NCBI GenBank assembly: GCA_016706685.1
Contig: JADJJE010000004.1
Location: 310,001 to 374,000, forward strand
Length of the DNA: 64,000 nt
Reading direction: 5' to 3'
From: Sandaracinaceae bacterium
Lineage (GTDB): Bacteria > Myxococcota_A > Polyangia > Polyangiales > Houyiibacteriaceae
The translations under genes and the position numbers were made by a program. Numbering within the stretch: the stretch's first letter is position 1; each line of letters begins with the position of its first letter. A model generated the notes under the pieces. That model had not been told where the DNA came from. It saw only the letters and a program-made list of their open reading frames with translations, and did not search any database. Below are positions 32,702-40,384 of this stretch, piece by piece.

Positions 32702-33274
32702 ATGACCACGCAGCTCACGCGCACTCGGCTGGCCTTCGCCCTCCTGGGGCTGCTGGCATCACTCCTGATCCCGCCGCGAGTGCACGCCACCACGCTGCGC
32801 TATCAGACCGTGGACCAGCTGGCCCAAGACGCCGAGCTGGTGGTCTGGGGCCACGTGAGCCGTGTGGGCACGCGCATGGAGCGCGTCGCGGGTGGCGGCC
32901 TGCGCCCCGCGCGCGAGGCCCGCGTCGACGTGCGCGAGGCGCTGCTGGGGCAGGCCAGCGGTGCGCTCGCGGTGCAGCTGCTGGGGGGCGCCCACCGAGG
33001 TGGCGAGCGGCGGGTGCATGGCGAGGCCGAGCTGCGCGAGGGCGAAGAGGTGGTGCTGTTCCTCACGCGCTCGGGCGGAGAGCTGCGCGTGCTGGGCATG
33101 GGCATGGGCGTGCTGAGGGTGGTGCGCCCGCCAAACGGCGCGCCGCGCCTGCTGCGGCAGCTGGACGACGCGGCGCTGCTGGACGCGCAGGGCAGGGTGC
33201 TGCCGGCGCTGGACGAGAGCCTGAGCTTCGACGAGCTTCGCGCCGCCATCGGGCGCGCGCGCCAGGCGCCATGA
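32702..33274 (+). CDS. exported protein, partner of the MYXO-CTERM protease
   Basis: A 190-residue protein with a signal peptide (LAFALLGLLASLLIPPRV, cleavage near VHA-TT). The mature domain begins TVDQLAQDAELVVWGHVSRV and contains a repeated beta-rich pattern around EGEEVVLFLTRSGGELRVLG. No catalytic motif is visible. The gene overlaps the following MYXO-CTERM metalloprotease by 4 bases (ATGA), so the two are almost certainly co-translated. Similar small exported proteins precede such proteases in myxobacteria. A chaperone, inhibitor or substrate role is inference. Confidence 0.7.
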   Translation: MTTQLTRTRLAFALLGLLASLLIPPRVHATTLRYQTVDQLAQDAELVVWGHVSRVGTRMERVAGGGLRPAREARVDVREALLGQASGALAVQLLGGAHRGGERRVHGEAELREGEEVVLFLTRSGGELRVLGMGMGVLRVVRPPNGAPRLLRQLDDAALLDAQGRVLPALDESLSFDELRAAIGRARQAP

Positions 33275-34851
33275 AAGAGCACAGCATGAGAGCAGCGCGC
33301 GCCGAAGCCACGACCACGTCCCCGACCCTGACCGCGGGCCCGCGCTCGCCCCACCGATCCGCACTCGGGCTGCTGGTGCTGGTGCTGGGCGTGCTGGCCC
33401 AGGCGCTCGTGGCCCCGGCTCCGGCGCGGGCCTTCCGCTGCCTGCGCTTCGGCTGCCCCGCGTGGTGTGGCCCCGTGCCCATGACGCTCACCTCGCTCAG
33501 CGCGGACCTCGAGGCCATCGCGGCGGGCACCACGCGGAGCACGGTGGACCAGGCCTTCACCGACTGGACGCGCGTCAGCTGCACGTCGCTCGAGGTCTCG
33601 GTCACCGAGTCCCTCAGCGGCGGCATCCCCTTCTTCGGCGACGGGGCCTCGCACGTGGGCTTCGTGGAGACCGACTGGCCCTTCGACCCGAACGCCATCG
33701 GCATCTCGGACGTGCAGGTCATGAGCGGTTGCATCACCGAGGCCGACACCCTGCTCAACGGGCAGAACTTCACCTGGGTGCTGGGCGCGGGGGACGCGGG
33801 GCTGGTGAACGCCTACGGCGCGCTGCTGCACGAGTCCGGCCACCTCTACGGCTTGGGCCACTCCCAGGAGGCGCGCTCCGTGATGTGGTTCCTGTACCGC
33901 GGCGGCCGGCCCATCCTCGAGCAAGACGACTTCGACGGCATCTGCGACCTGTACCCGCGTGCGGGTGCCCCAGCGGACTGCGCCGTGACGGGCTGCCCTC
34001 TCGGCTGGGCCTGCGAGGCGAGCGTGTGCGAGCCCCTCGGCACGGCGGGCTGCATCCGCCACGAGGACTGCGAAGACGACGAGCGCTGCGACGCGGTCAC
34101 GGGCGCGTGCGTGGTGGGCGTGCCCACGGGCGACGTGCTGGGCGCCCCTTGTGTGGACGACCTCGACTGCCTGAGCGGCCTCTGCGCGCAGCTCACCACG
34201 GGCGGCGTGTGCACCGAGGCCTGCGATGGCCTGGCCCCGCGCGCGGTGGCCTGCCCCACGGGCTTCCTGTGCGACGGCGATGCAGTGGGCGTGTGCGGCA
34301 CCGGGCTGTGTCTCGCGGGCCGCCCCGGCGACGCGTCGCTCGGCGCCCCCTGCGAAGAAGACTCCGACTGCGCCAGCTCCATGTGCGACGACGCGGTGTG
34401 CGCCACCCCGTGCGACCCGCTCATCGAGGGGGGCTGCCCCAACGGCTTCGTCTGCGAGCCCGGGCAGGCCGCCGGCTGCGGCGCCTGCAAGCCGCCCCTC
34501 CAGCTGGGCGCGCGCTGCCGCTTCAACGAAGACTGCGCCGACGGCTACTGCATCACCAACGAGGGCGCCGAGACGGGCGCTTGCGCCACCGAGTGCGACC
34601 CGGCAGCCGGACGCGACGCCTGTCCGGATGGCTTCCGCTGCGAGGCCATGGGCGAGCTGGCGCTGTGCGTGGCCGACCCCATCGGGCGCCCCAGCCTGAG
34701 CGGCGGGTCGTGCAGCGTGAGCGTGGCTGACGAGCGGCCGAGCCTCGCAGGGCTGGCGGTGCTCGGGCTCCTGGCGCTGGTCGGCCGGCGCGCTCGCCGC
34801 CGCTCGGGCTTCAGTTGCCCGGGCCCTTCTGCCAGCGCTCCACGCGCTTGA
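33271..34851 (+). CDS. matrixin-like secreted metalloprotease with MYXO-CTERM sorting signal
   Basis: A 526-residue secreted protease. The N-terminal signal (SALGLLVLVLGVLAQALVAP, cleavage near ARA-FR) follows a ~30-residue leader. The zinc motif HESGHLYGLGH (about residues 191-201) is the matrixin HExxHxxGxxH type. Residues ~235-480 are a run of Cys-rich modules of the DxDCxxxxC kind. The C-terminus has the MYXO-CTERM pattern: a Cys just before a ~20-residue hydrophobic helix (LAGLAVLGLLALVG), then RRARRR. About 15 residues follow the Arg cluster, more than usual, and overlap the 3' end of the convergent UbiB-like gene. Confidence 0.9.
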   Translation: MKEHSMRAARAEATTTSPTLTAGPRSPHRSALGLLVLVLGVLAQALVAPAPARAFRCLRFGCPAWCGPVPMTLTSLSADLEAIAAGTTRSTVDQAFTDWTRVSCTSLEVSVTESLSGGIPFFGDGASHVGFVETDWPFDPNAIGISDVQVMSGCITEADTLLNGQNFTWVLGAGDAGLVNAYGALLHESGHLYGLGHSQEARSVMWFLYRGGRPILEQDDFDGICDLYPRAGAPADCAVTGCPLGWACEASVCEPLGTAGCIRHEDCEDDERCDAVTGACVVGVPTGDVLGAPCVDDLDCLSGLCAQLTTGGVCTEACDGLAPRAVACPTGFLCDGDAVGVCGTGLCLAGRPGDASLGAPCEEDSDCASSMCDDAVCATPCDPLIEGGCPNGFVCEPGQAAGCGACKPPLQLGARCRFNEDCADGYCITNEGAETGACATECDPAAGRDACPDGFRCEAMGELALCVADPIGRPSLSGGSCSVSVADERPSLAGLAVLGLLALVGRRARRRSGFSCPGPSASAPRA

Positions 34852-36475
34852 GCACGAACACCAGCGTGGCGTGCGCGGCCCCGTAGGCCACCGCCATGCC
34901 CGCCGCGATGCCGCCGGGCCACCACTGCTGGGCGGCCATCAGGATCGCGCTCGATACGAACAACGAGCCCACCACCATGCCGCTGAAGAGGCGCCGGCCC
35001 AGCTTGTCGGCGGTGCTCTGTATGTCGTCGTCGGACACCTTCAGGCGGAAGGCCCCGTTGCGCAGGTCTTCCAGGATCTCCTGCACCTGGATGGGCACGT
35101 CGGTGGCGGCGGCGCTCAGGCGCATGGCCCCGCGCATGAGGTCCTGCGTCATGCGCTCGGGCGCGTAGCGCTGCTTGATGAGCGTGAGGAAGTACGGACG
35201 CGCCTCCTCCAAGAGGTCCAGCTCCGGATAGATCTCCTTGCCCACGCCCTCCACCGTCATGAGGCTCTTGCCCAACATGAGGAAGTCGGCCGGCATCTCG
35301 ATGCTGTACTTGCGCGCGCCGCCCACGAGATCACGGATGAGACCGCTGAACTCGATGTCGCCCAGCTTCTTGCCCAGGTACTTCTGCGCCAGGAACGCGA
35401 CCTCCGCCTCGTAGGCCTGGCGGTCGATCTTCTTGGTGGGGCGCCCGATGGCCAGCAGCGCATCGGCGATGCCGCGGTAGTCCTCGCGCACGGCGGCGAT
35501 CATCAGGTCGATGGTCTTGTCGCGCATCTGCGGCGAGAGGCGCCCCACCATCCCGAGGTCCACCATTCCGAAGACGGGGTTCTCGGCGTCCCCCATCATG
35601 ATGATGTTCCCGGGGTGCGGGTCGGCGTGGAAGAAGCCGTCCTCGAAGACCTGCTGCACGATGACCTGGATGGCGCGGCGCGCGATGACCTCGCCGCTCA
35701 TGCCGTTGCGGATGGCCTCGTAGATCTTGTGCCCGTCCAGGTACGACAGCGTGAGCACGCGCTTGCTGCTGCAGTCGCGGTACACGAGCGGGAACACCAC
35801 GCCCCGGTTGCCCTCGAAGTTGCGCCGGAACACGTCGCAGTTGTCGGCCTCCTCCACGTAGTCGAGCTCCGACATGATGGAGCGGTCGAACTCCTCCACG
35901 AGCCGCACCGGGTGGTAGAGCCGCGCCTCCGGGATGCTGCGCTCCACGGTGCGCGCCAGCCAGTAGAGCAGGTCGATGTCGCGCTCGATGATCTCCTTGC
36001 AGCCGCTGCGCTGCACCTTGACCACCACGTCCACCACGCCGTTCGGGGTCTCGAGGGTGGCGCGGTGCACCTGGCCGATGGAGGCGGTGGCCAGCGGCTT
36101 CTCGTGGAAGGTCTCGTAGACCTCGGCCAGGTCACGGCCCAGCTCGGCTTCAATCTGCGCGCGGATGTCTTCGAACGGGGCAGGGGGCACGTCGTCCTGC
36201 AGCTTCTTGAGCTCCATGACGACCTCCTCGGGGATCAGGTCCGGCCGGGTGGACATGATTTGCCCGAGCTTGATGAAGCTGGGCCCCAGGTCCTGCAGCA
36301 CCAACCGGACGCGCTCGCCCAGCTTGGTGGCGTGGTCGCCGTTCTTGGCGGTGCCGGGCAGGAGGGACCCGAGCCCCGTGCGCTGCACCACTTCGCCGAA
36401 GCCGTGGCGCGCCAGGACGGACACGATCTGACGCAGGCGCTCGAGGTCACGGACGGTGTTCAGGATGCTGGGCAT
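34811..36475 (-). CDS. ABC1/UbiB/AarF-family atypical kinase
   Basis: A 554-residue protein of the ABC1/UbiB family, atypical kinases that support ubiquinone or other lipid metabolism. The family's KxGQ signature is at residues 69-72 (FIKLGQIMSTRPDLIPEE), with the Ala-rich nucleotide loop ATASIGQVHRA, the catalytic HADPHPGNIIM, and the metal Asp in VDLGMVG. Two C-terminal hydrophobic helices (GMVVGSLFVSSAILMAA; GGIAAGMAVAYGAAHATLVF) anchor it in the membrane. It is divergent from glnB, and its 3' end overlaps the MYXO-CTERM protease by 41 bases. Confidence 0.9.
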   Translation of the reverse strand: MPSILNTVRDLERLRQIVSVLARHGFGEVVQRTGLGSLLPGTAKNGDHATKLGERVRLVLQDLGPSFIKLGQIMSTRPDLIPEEVVMELKKLQDDVPPAPFEDIRAQIEAELGRDLAEVYETFHEKPLATASIGQVHRATLETPNGVVDVVVKVQRSGCKEIIERDIDLLYWLARTVERSIPEARLYHPVRLVEEFDRSIMSELDYVEEADNCDVFRRNFEGNRGVVFPLVYRDCSSKRVLTLSYLDGHKIYEAIRNGMSGEVIARRAIQVIVQQVFEDGFFHADPHPGNIIMMGDAENPVFGMVDLGMVGRLSPQMRDKTIDLMIAAVREDYRGIADALLAIGRPTKKIDRQAYEAEVAFLAQKYLGKKLGDIEFSGLIRDLVGGARKYSIEMPADFLMLGKSLMTVEGVGKEIYPELDLLEEARPYFLTLIKQRYAPERMTQDLMRGAMRLSAAATDVPIQVQEILEDLRNGAFRLKVSDDDIQSTADKLGRRLFSGMVVGSLFVSSAILMAAQQWWPGGIAAGMAVAYGAAHATLVFVLKRVERWQKGPGN

Positions 36476-36543
36476 AGGGGGGGCTCGGGAGGCTCAATGT
36501 CGCAGAATCTCTCGCCTTGGGCCTATTTTTACTGCCACGAAAT

Positions 36544-36558
36544 GATTGCGAAACAATC
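36544..36558. promoter_or_regulatory. inverted repeat upstream of glnB
   Basis: GATTG (36544-36548), spacer CGAAA, CAATC (36554-36558): a perfect 5-bp dyad in the 122-base gap between the UbiB-like gene and glnB, in locally AT-rich sequence. It may be an operator for either gene. The nearby ATTTTTACTGC (36525-36535) recurs upstream of psd. Confidence 0.35.
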
Positions 36559-36597
36559 GGCGGGTAGACCACAATCGAACTACCCCAGGAGGTTCCC

Positions 36598-36936
36598 GTG
36601 AAGAAGGTGGAAGCCATCATCAAGCCGTTCAAACTCGACGAGGTCAAAGAAGCCCTCGGAGAAGTCGGCGTCAAGGGCATGACCGTCACCGAGGTGAAAG
36701 GCTTCGGCCGCACCGGCGGCAAGCGTGAGGTCTATCGAGGGTCGGCCTATGTGGTCGACTTCGTGCCCAAGGTCAAAGTCGAGGTCATCGTGCCGGACGC
36801 GCTCGTCGTGCCCGTGCTCGACGCCATCGAGAAGGCAGCGAAGACCGGTCGCATCGGCGACGGTAAGATCTTCGTCTCGCCCATCGAGGAGGCGATCCGG
36901 ATTCGTACCGGAGAGCGCGGCGAAGACGCGGTCTGA
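36598..36936 (+). CDS. glnB: nitrogen regulatory protein PII
   Basis: A 112-residue PII signalling trimer subunit that senses 2-oxoglutarate and ATP/ADP and controls nitrogen-assimilation proteins. The T-loop reads GFGRTGGKREVYRGSAYVVDF, keeping Tyr51, the uridylylation site of the proteobacterial protein; the TGGKR stretch is an unusual variant of the common QKGHTE. The C-terminal signature IGDGKIFV...RIRTGE is intact. GTG start at 36598 behind a strong AGGAGGT. Unlike many glnB genes it is not followed by glnA or amtB; the next genes are an ExbB/ExbD/TonB set. Confidence 0.95.
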   Translation: MKKVEAIIKPFKLDEVKEALGEVGVKGMTVTEVKGFGRTGGKREVYRGSAYVVDFVPKVKVEVIVPDALVVPVLDAIEKAAKTGRIGDGKIFVSPIEEAIRIRTGERGEDAV

Positions 36937-36950
36937 CCACCGCACAGGTC

Positions 36951-37014
36951 GAGCCCTGAGGCGCCCGCCAACACTCCCTCGTGGAGTGAACCCGCTGGCG
37001 CCTCGAGGGGGCTC
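36951..37014 (+). terminator. long two-stem hairpin after glnB
   Basis: Nested inverted repeats: GAGCCC (36951-36956) with GGGCTC (37009-37014), GAGGCGCC (36958-36965) with GGCGCCTC (36997-37004), and an inner CACTCC-CTCGT-GGAGTG (36972-36988). All three stems are perfect. No T-run follows, so it may be a Rho-type or processing site, or a structured 3' UTR element, as well as a terminator separating glnB from the downstream transport genes. Confidence 0.55.
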
Positions 37015-37203
37015 CCGACTCGCTGCCCGAAAGCGTTGTGAAGAAGTAACGAATATACGCTGCACCCGTGGGTTGGTGACACGCAAGGCGTTCGCCAGCG
37101 TGCGCGAGCGCCTTGCCGCTCCCCACCTCGCCCTCCATATTGCACCGCACTTGTAACTGGCGGCCGGTGCTCGGCGACGCAACACGAGAAGCTGAAGGAA
37201 GAC

Positions 37204-37881
37204 ATGGACATTCAGGAACGACTTACAGCCTTTGCGATGCTCGGCGCCGGCTGGGTGATGTGGCTTCTCGTGGCGCTCTCCATCGTTGCCGTGGCCATCG
37301 CCATAGAGCGTGCCTACGTCTTCTTCTCACGGCGCGATGACGCGCGGGCGCTGCGTGAAGACCTGCAGCGCTTCCTGGGCAAGGGCGACGTGGCCGGCGC
37401 ACAGGCCCGCATGAAGCAGAGCAAGAGCTTCGAGGCCGAGGTGGTCGGCGCCGCGCTCGGCATCGCCGACCAGGGCGCGTTCGCGGTAGAGCAGCGCCTC
37501 GAAGGCGAGAAGGTCGTCGCGCGGGCCGCCATGGAGCGCAACCTCGCGTTCTTGGGCACCGTCGGAAACAACGCGCCCTTCGTGGGGCTGCTCGGCACCG
37601 TCATCGGCATCATTCGGGCGTTCGCCGCGCTCGACCAGGACAACCTGGACGCCACCGGCGCCGTCATGGCCGAGGTGGGCGAAGCGCTCGTGGCCACCGC
37701 CATCGGCCTCTTGGTCGCTCTGCCAGCGGTCGTCTTCTACAACTACTACCAGCGCGTCATCCGTGGCCGCCTGGTGTGGGCCGACGCCATGGGCCGTGAC
37801 GTGGTGGGCTTCGTGGGCGCCGACCCGGCGCCTGCCAGCGCCAGCAAGGCCGACAAGGCGAGCGGTAAGGAGAAGAGCTGA
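37204..37881 (+). CDS. MotA/TolQ/ExbB-family proton-channel protein
   Basis: A 225-residue inner-membrane protein with the three hydrophobic segments of the family (WVMWLLVALSIVAVAIAIER near the N-terminus, then NNAPFVGLLGTVIGIIRAFA and LVATAIGLLVALPAVVFYNY). With ExbD/TolR it forms a proton channel that energises an outer-membrane process. It is followed without a gap by exbD and then a TonB-like gene, so it is more likely ExbB than TolQ; no tolB or pal is present. A possible promoter (TTGCCG-N17-CATATT) ends about 63 bases upstream, and AAGGAAG precedes the ATG. Confidence 0.9.
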   Translation: MDIQERLTAFAMLGAGWVMWLLVALSIVAVAIAIERAYVFFSRRDDARALREDLQRFLGKGDVAGAQARMKQSKSFEAEVVGAALGIADQGAFAVEQRLEGEKVVARAAMERNLAFLGTVGNNAPFVGLLGTVIGIIRAFAALDQDNLDATGAVMAEVGEALVATAIGLLVALPAVVFYNYYQRVIRGRLVWADAMGRDVVGFVGADPAPASASKADKASGKEKS

Positions 37882-38360
37882 TGGCCGGCGGCGCCGACCA
37901 GGGCGACGACGACATCATCTCCGGCATCAACGTCACCCCGTTGGTGGACGTCGTGCTGGTGCTCTTGATCATCCTGATGGTCACCGCAAAGCAGCTGGTG
38001 CAGCAGGACGCCATCGCCATGGATCTGCCGCAGGCGCCCACGGGGGAGTCGCAAGAGGCGGTGCCCACCGAGATGCGCATCAGCCTCGAGGCCGACGGCA
38101 CGCTGCACCTCAACATCACGCAGAACGGCGAGCAGACCCTGGCGCAGACCCAGGTCACGCAGGCCCAGTTGCTGGAGCGCGCCCGCGCGGCTCACGCGGC
38201 CGACCCAGAGGCTCGCGCCATTCTCTCGGCAGACTCGGCGGCACCGCACGGCTCGGTCATCGGCGTCATCGACGTCTTGCGTCAGGGCGAGGTCAACCGC
38301 TTCGCGTTCAGCACACGTCAGCCCTCCGAGCTCCCCAGCAACCAGCCGGCGGCGGAGTAG
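37881..38360 (+). CDS. exbD: ExbD/TolR-family biopolymer transport protein
   Basis: A 159-residue protein with one N-terminal membrane helix (LVDVVLVLLIILMVTA) carrying the conserved Asp (INVTPLVDVVLV) and a short periplasmic domain. It partners the ExbB-like protein to use the proton gradient. The ATG shares one base with the stop of the preceding gene (TGATG), and AAGGAG lies upstream, so the two are translationally coupled. The periplasmic domain ends in a Pro/Ser-rich tail. Confidence 0.9.
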   Translation: MAGGADQGDDDIISGINVTPLVDVVLVLLIILMVTAKQLVQQDAIAMDLPQAPTGESQEAVPTEMRISLEADGTLHLNITQNGEQTLAQTQVTQAQLLERARAAHAADPEARAILSADSAAPHGSVIGVIDVLRQGEVNRFAFSTRQPSELPSNQPAAE

Positions 38361-38369
38361 GGCGCGGCC

Positions 38370-39191
38370 ATGACCATCGAGCAGCGCGGCAAGTGGGTCC
38401 TTCTCGGCGCCATCTTGTTCTCGTTGCTGGTGCACGGCGCGGCCTCGGTGGCCCTGGCGCTGCTGCCGTCCCCGTCCGAGATGCTGGCCGTGCTCCAGCA
38501 CCGCACCATCGAATTCGAGATGGAGGACGACGAGCTGCCGCCCCCCGCCGTGCAGCCCGAGCCGGAGCCCGAGGCCCCTACGCCCGACGAAGAGGTCCCG
38601 CCCACCCCGCGTGACGAGACCCCGCCGCCCCCGCGCGACCCGAACACGCCGCCGCCCGCCGAGACGCCGGAGCCGCCCGCGCCGCTGGCCGAGCAGGTGC
38701 ACGACTTCAGCGGGCAGGTGCTCACCACCACGGGTAGCGGCGCCGGCTGGGCCACCGCCGTAGGCAGCGGCCAAGACACCCGCGGCCCCATTGGCAACCC
38801 CGTCGCCCGCACCACCGGCCGAGACGTGGCCGGCAGCTCCACTGGCGCGGTCGGCGGCACCGGCACGGCGCCCGCTGCTCCCGCCGCCGTGAACTACACC
38901 CGCCGGCCTTCTCAGCCCCCTGGCATGGGTGGCCACCTCCAGCGTTTCTACCCCACGGGCGCGCGTGCCCGCGGCGTCGAAGGCCGCGCGCGCGTCATGA
39001 TTCGCATTCTCGCTGACGGCGCGCTGGACGTGCAGCGCGTGGTCTCCGAGAGCCCCGCGGGAGAGGGCTTCGGCCAAGCCTGCATGGAAGCGCTCCGCCG
39101 CTCCCCCGGCTGGACCTCCGCGCTCGATGAAGCGGGCGAGGCCGTCGCCAGCCCTCCGCGCCCGTTCGACTGCACCTTCCGCCAGCAGTAG
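38370..39191 (+). CDS. TonB-like energy-transducing protein
   Basis: A 273-residue protein with one N-terminal membrane anchor (LLGAILFSLLVHGAASVALA), a long Pro/Glu-rich periplasmic linker (about residues 50-110), a Gly/Thr-rich middle and a C-terminal TonB-type domain (YPTGARARGVEGRARVMIRI, then GALDVQRVVSESPAG). It would transmit force from the ExbB/ExbD channel to an outer-membrane receptor. No TonB-dependent receptor lies in the window. Some myxobacterial proteins of this kind act in gliding motility or secretion instead; the substrate here is unknown. Confidence 0.82.
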   Translation: MTIEQRGKWVLLGAILFSLLVHGAASVALALLPSPSEMLAVLQHRTIEFEMEDDELPPPAVQPEPEPEAPTPDEEVPPTPRDETPPPPRDPNTPPPAETPEPPAPLAEQVHDFSGQVLTTTGSGAGWATAVGSGQDTRGPIGNPVARTTGRDVAGSSTGAVGGTGTAPAAPAAVNYTRRPSQPPGMGGHLQRFYPTGARARGVEGRARVMIRILADGALDVQRVVSESPAGEGFGQACMEALRRSPGWTSALDEAGEAVASPPRPFDCTFRQQ

Positions 39192-39214
39192 CCGTGCGCG
39201 GGCAGGTCACAAAG

Positions 39215-39244
39215 TTGACCAAAAGCCCACGCGCGAACTACGAG
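39215..39244 (+). promoter_or_regulatory. candidate promoter for the lipoprotein at 39253
   Basis: TTGACC (39215-39220, five of six matches), an 18-base spacer and TACGAG (39239-39244), with the ATG at 39253. The expected start of transcription lies about two bases before the ATG, giving a near-leaderless message. The -35 is strong and the -10 is weak. Confidence 0.4.
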
Positions 39245-39252
39245 CCACGGTC

Positions 39253-39858
39253 ATGGCCATGCGTGGAGCGTCTCTCTTGATTCTGATGGGGTGCCTCCTC
39301 GGTCTGCCGCTCGCGGGATGCCCCCCGGTGGACCCGAGCGGAGAGGTCGTGGGCACCTACGACGTGACTGGCAGCCTGGTGGTAAACAGCTGCGGCAGCA
39401 CGGCCTTCGACGCGGTCGATCCCCTCTCGTTCGTGGTGGAGCTGCGCTCCGAGGATGACGGCCCGGCGTACTGGCGCAGGCCCAACGCGGCCATCGTGAA
39501 CGGCTCTCACACGGGTGACGACTATCGCTTCCGCACCGAGATCCCCGTGCAGCTCTATGGCCCGGACATCGAGACGCAGACCCCCGGCTGCGTCCTCTCG
39601 CAGATCGAGACCATTCGCGTCACGGCCAAGTCGGACTCGCTCGACGGGGGCGTGCCCACCGACCAGGGCACCAGCACGGGCGACGCGGGCGTCCCCGCCA
39701 GCAGTGCCTTCCGCGGAACGAGTGTCATCGAGCTCGCGCCCACGGCCGGGTCCAACTGCCTGCGCGCCGTGGCCATCTCGGGAGGGCCGTTCCTCACGCT
39801 GCCTTGCCGCGTGGAGTACGACCTCAGCGGGTCCACGCGGTCGTCGGTGTTCGAGTAG
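39253..39858 (+). CDS. lipoprotein, unknown function
   Basis: A 201-residue protein starting MAMRGASLLILMGCLLGLP with lipobox LAGC, the acylated Cys at residue 23. The mature domain is beta-rich (GTYDVTGSLVVNSCG; PLSFVVELRSEDDG) with two further cysteines that could form a disulfide, and a Thr/Gly/Asp-rich stretch near residues 135-155. No family recognised. It has its own candidate promoter and is followed by a 526-base gene-free segment, so it is probably a single-gene unit. Confidence 0.7.
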   Translation: MAMRGASLLILMGCLLGLPLAGCPPVDPSGEVVGTYDVTGSLVVNSCGSTAFDAVDPLSFVVELRSEDDGPAYWRRPNAAIVNGSHTGDDYRFRTEIPVQLYGPDIETQTPGCVLSQIETIRVTAKSDSLDGGVPTDQGTSTGDAGVPASSAFRGTSVIELAPTAGSNCLRAVAISGGPFLTLPCRVEYDLSGSTRSSVFE

Positions 39859-40384
39859 GCGAAGCTCGCCCCCAAGCTGCCCACCTCTTTCAAGGCAAGC
39901 TGGGAGCCGGGTCAACGGGCACCCACGGCTTCAGCCTGAGGATTCAACACATCTTGCTGGGGGGCCGAATCGGCTTGCTGCAAGGCACTATGGGCACCCC
40001 GGGTTGAAACCCGGGGCAGCATCCCGGGCCTGGATCAATTGCGGAAGTCCGCCCCCTGCCGGGCGCGGACTGCGTCGTTCAAGGTCGGATGGGTCTCGAG
40101 TTCTGCGTCATCCGCGCCTTTGCGCTCAACCTTTCTCCTGCTTGGAACTGCCCAGTCCGGGCCCGTTAGGGGCTGGACTTCCGCGCCTGTCAGGGCGGGG
40201 GATGCTGCCCCGGCTTTCAAGCCGGGGTGCCAATTCCCCTTGAAACATGACCGATTCATGCTGACCAGGGCCTGCCAAGACTTGTGTTGAATGACCAGGC
40301 TCGACCCGTGGGCAGCAAACTGGGCCTCGGCATTCCGAAAGTCCGACCTTCGGGCGGACTCGGCCTTCAGCCGTGGCTCCCCGC
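39859..40384. other. 526-base gene-free segment
   Basis: No plausible gene in any frame between the lipoprotein stop and the methyltransferase stop (minus strand). Short frames here have no start context or composition typical of the neighbours. Most of the segment (39922-40312) is taken up by the inverted repeat described separately. The last ~70 bases hold a second, weaker set of short GC-rich dyads. Confidence 0.8.
39922..40312. repeat. 391-bp long imperfect inverted repeat with two matching hairpins
   Basis: The left arm (from 39922, CCCACGG) and right arm (ending 40312, CCGTGGG) are inverted copies of about 190 bases that meet near 40112, with many substitutions and small gaps. Shared blocks include ATTCAACACA, GGCACCCCGG, CAGCATCCC and GGAAGTCC. 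Each arm holds a perfect 9-bp hairpin: CCCCGGGTTGAAACCCGGGG (39997-40016) and, on the opposite strand, CCCCGGCTTGAAAGCCGGGG (40208-40227). The arms differ at a paired position in a way that keeps the pair. This resembles REP/BIME or non-autonomous mobile elements, but no transposase is near. Confidence 0.75.

Noticed and set aside
36530..36552. Sigma-54-like -24/-12 site before glnB
   Set aside because: TGCCACG and TTGC are present, but the -24 GG is GC and the spacing is two bases too long.
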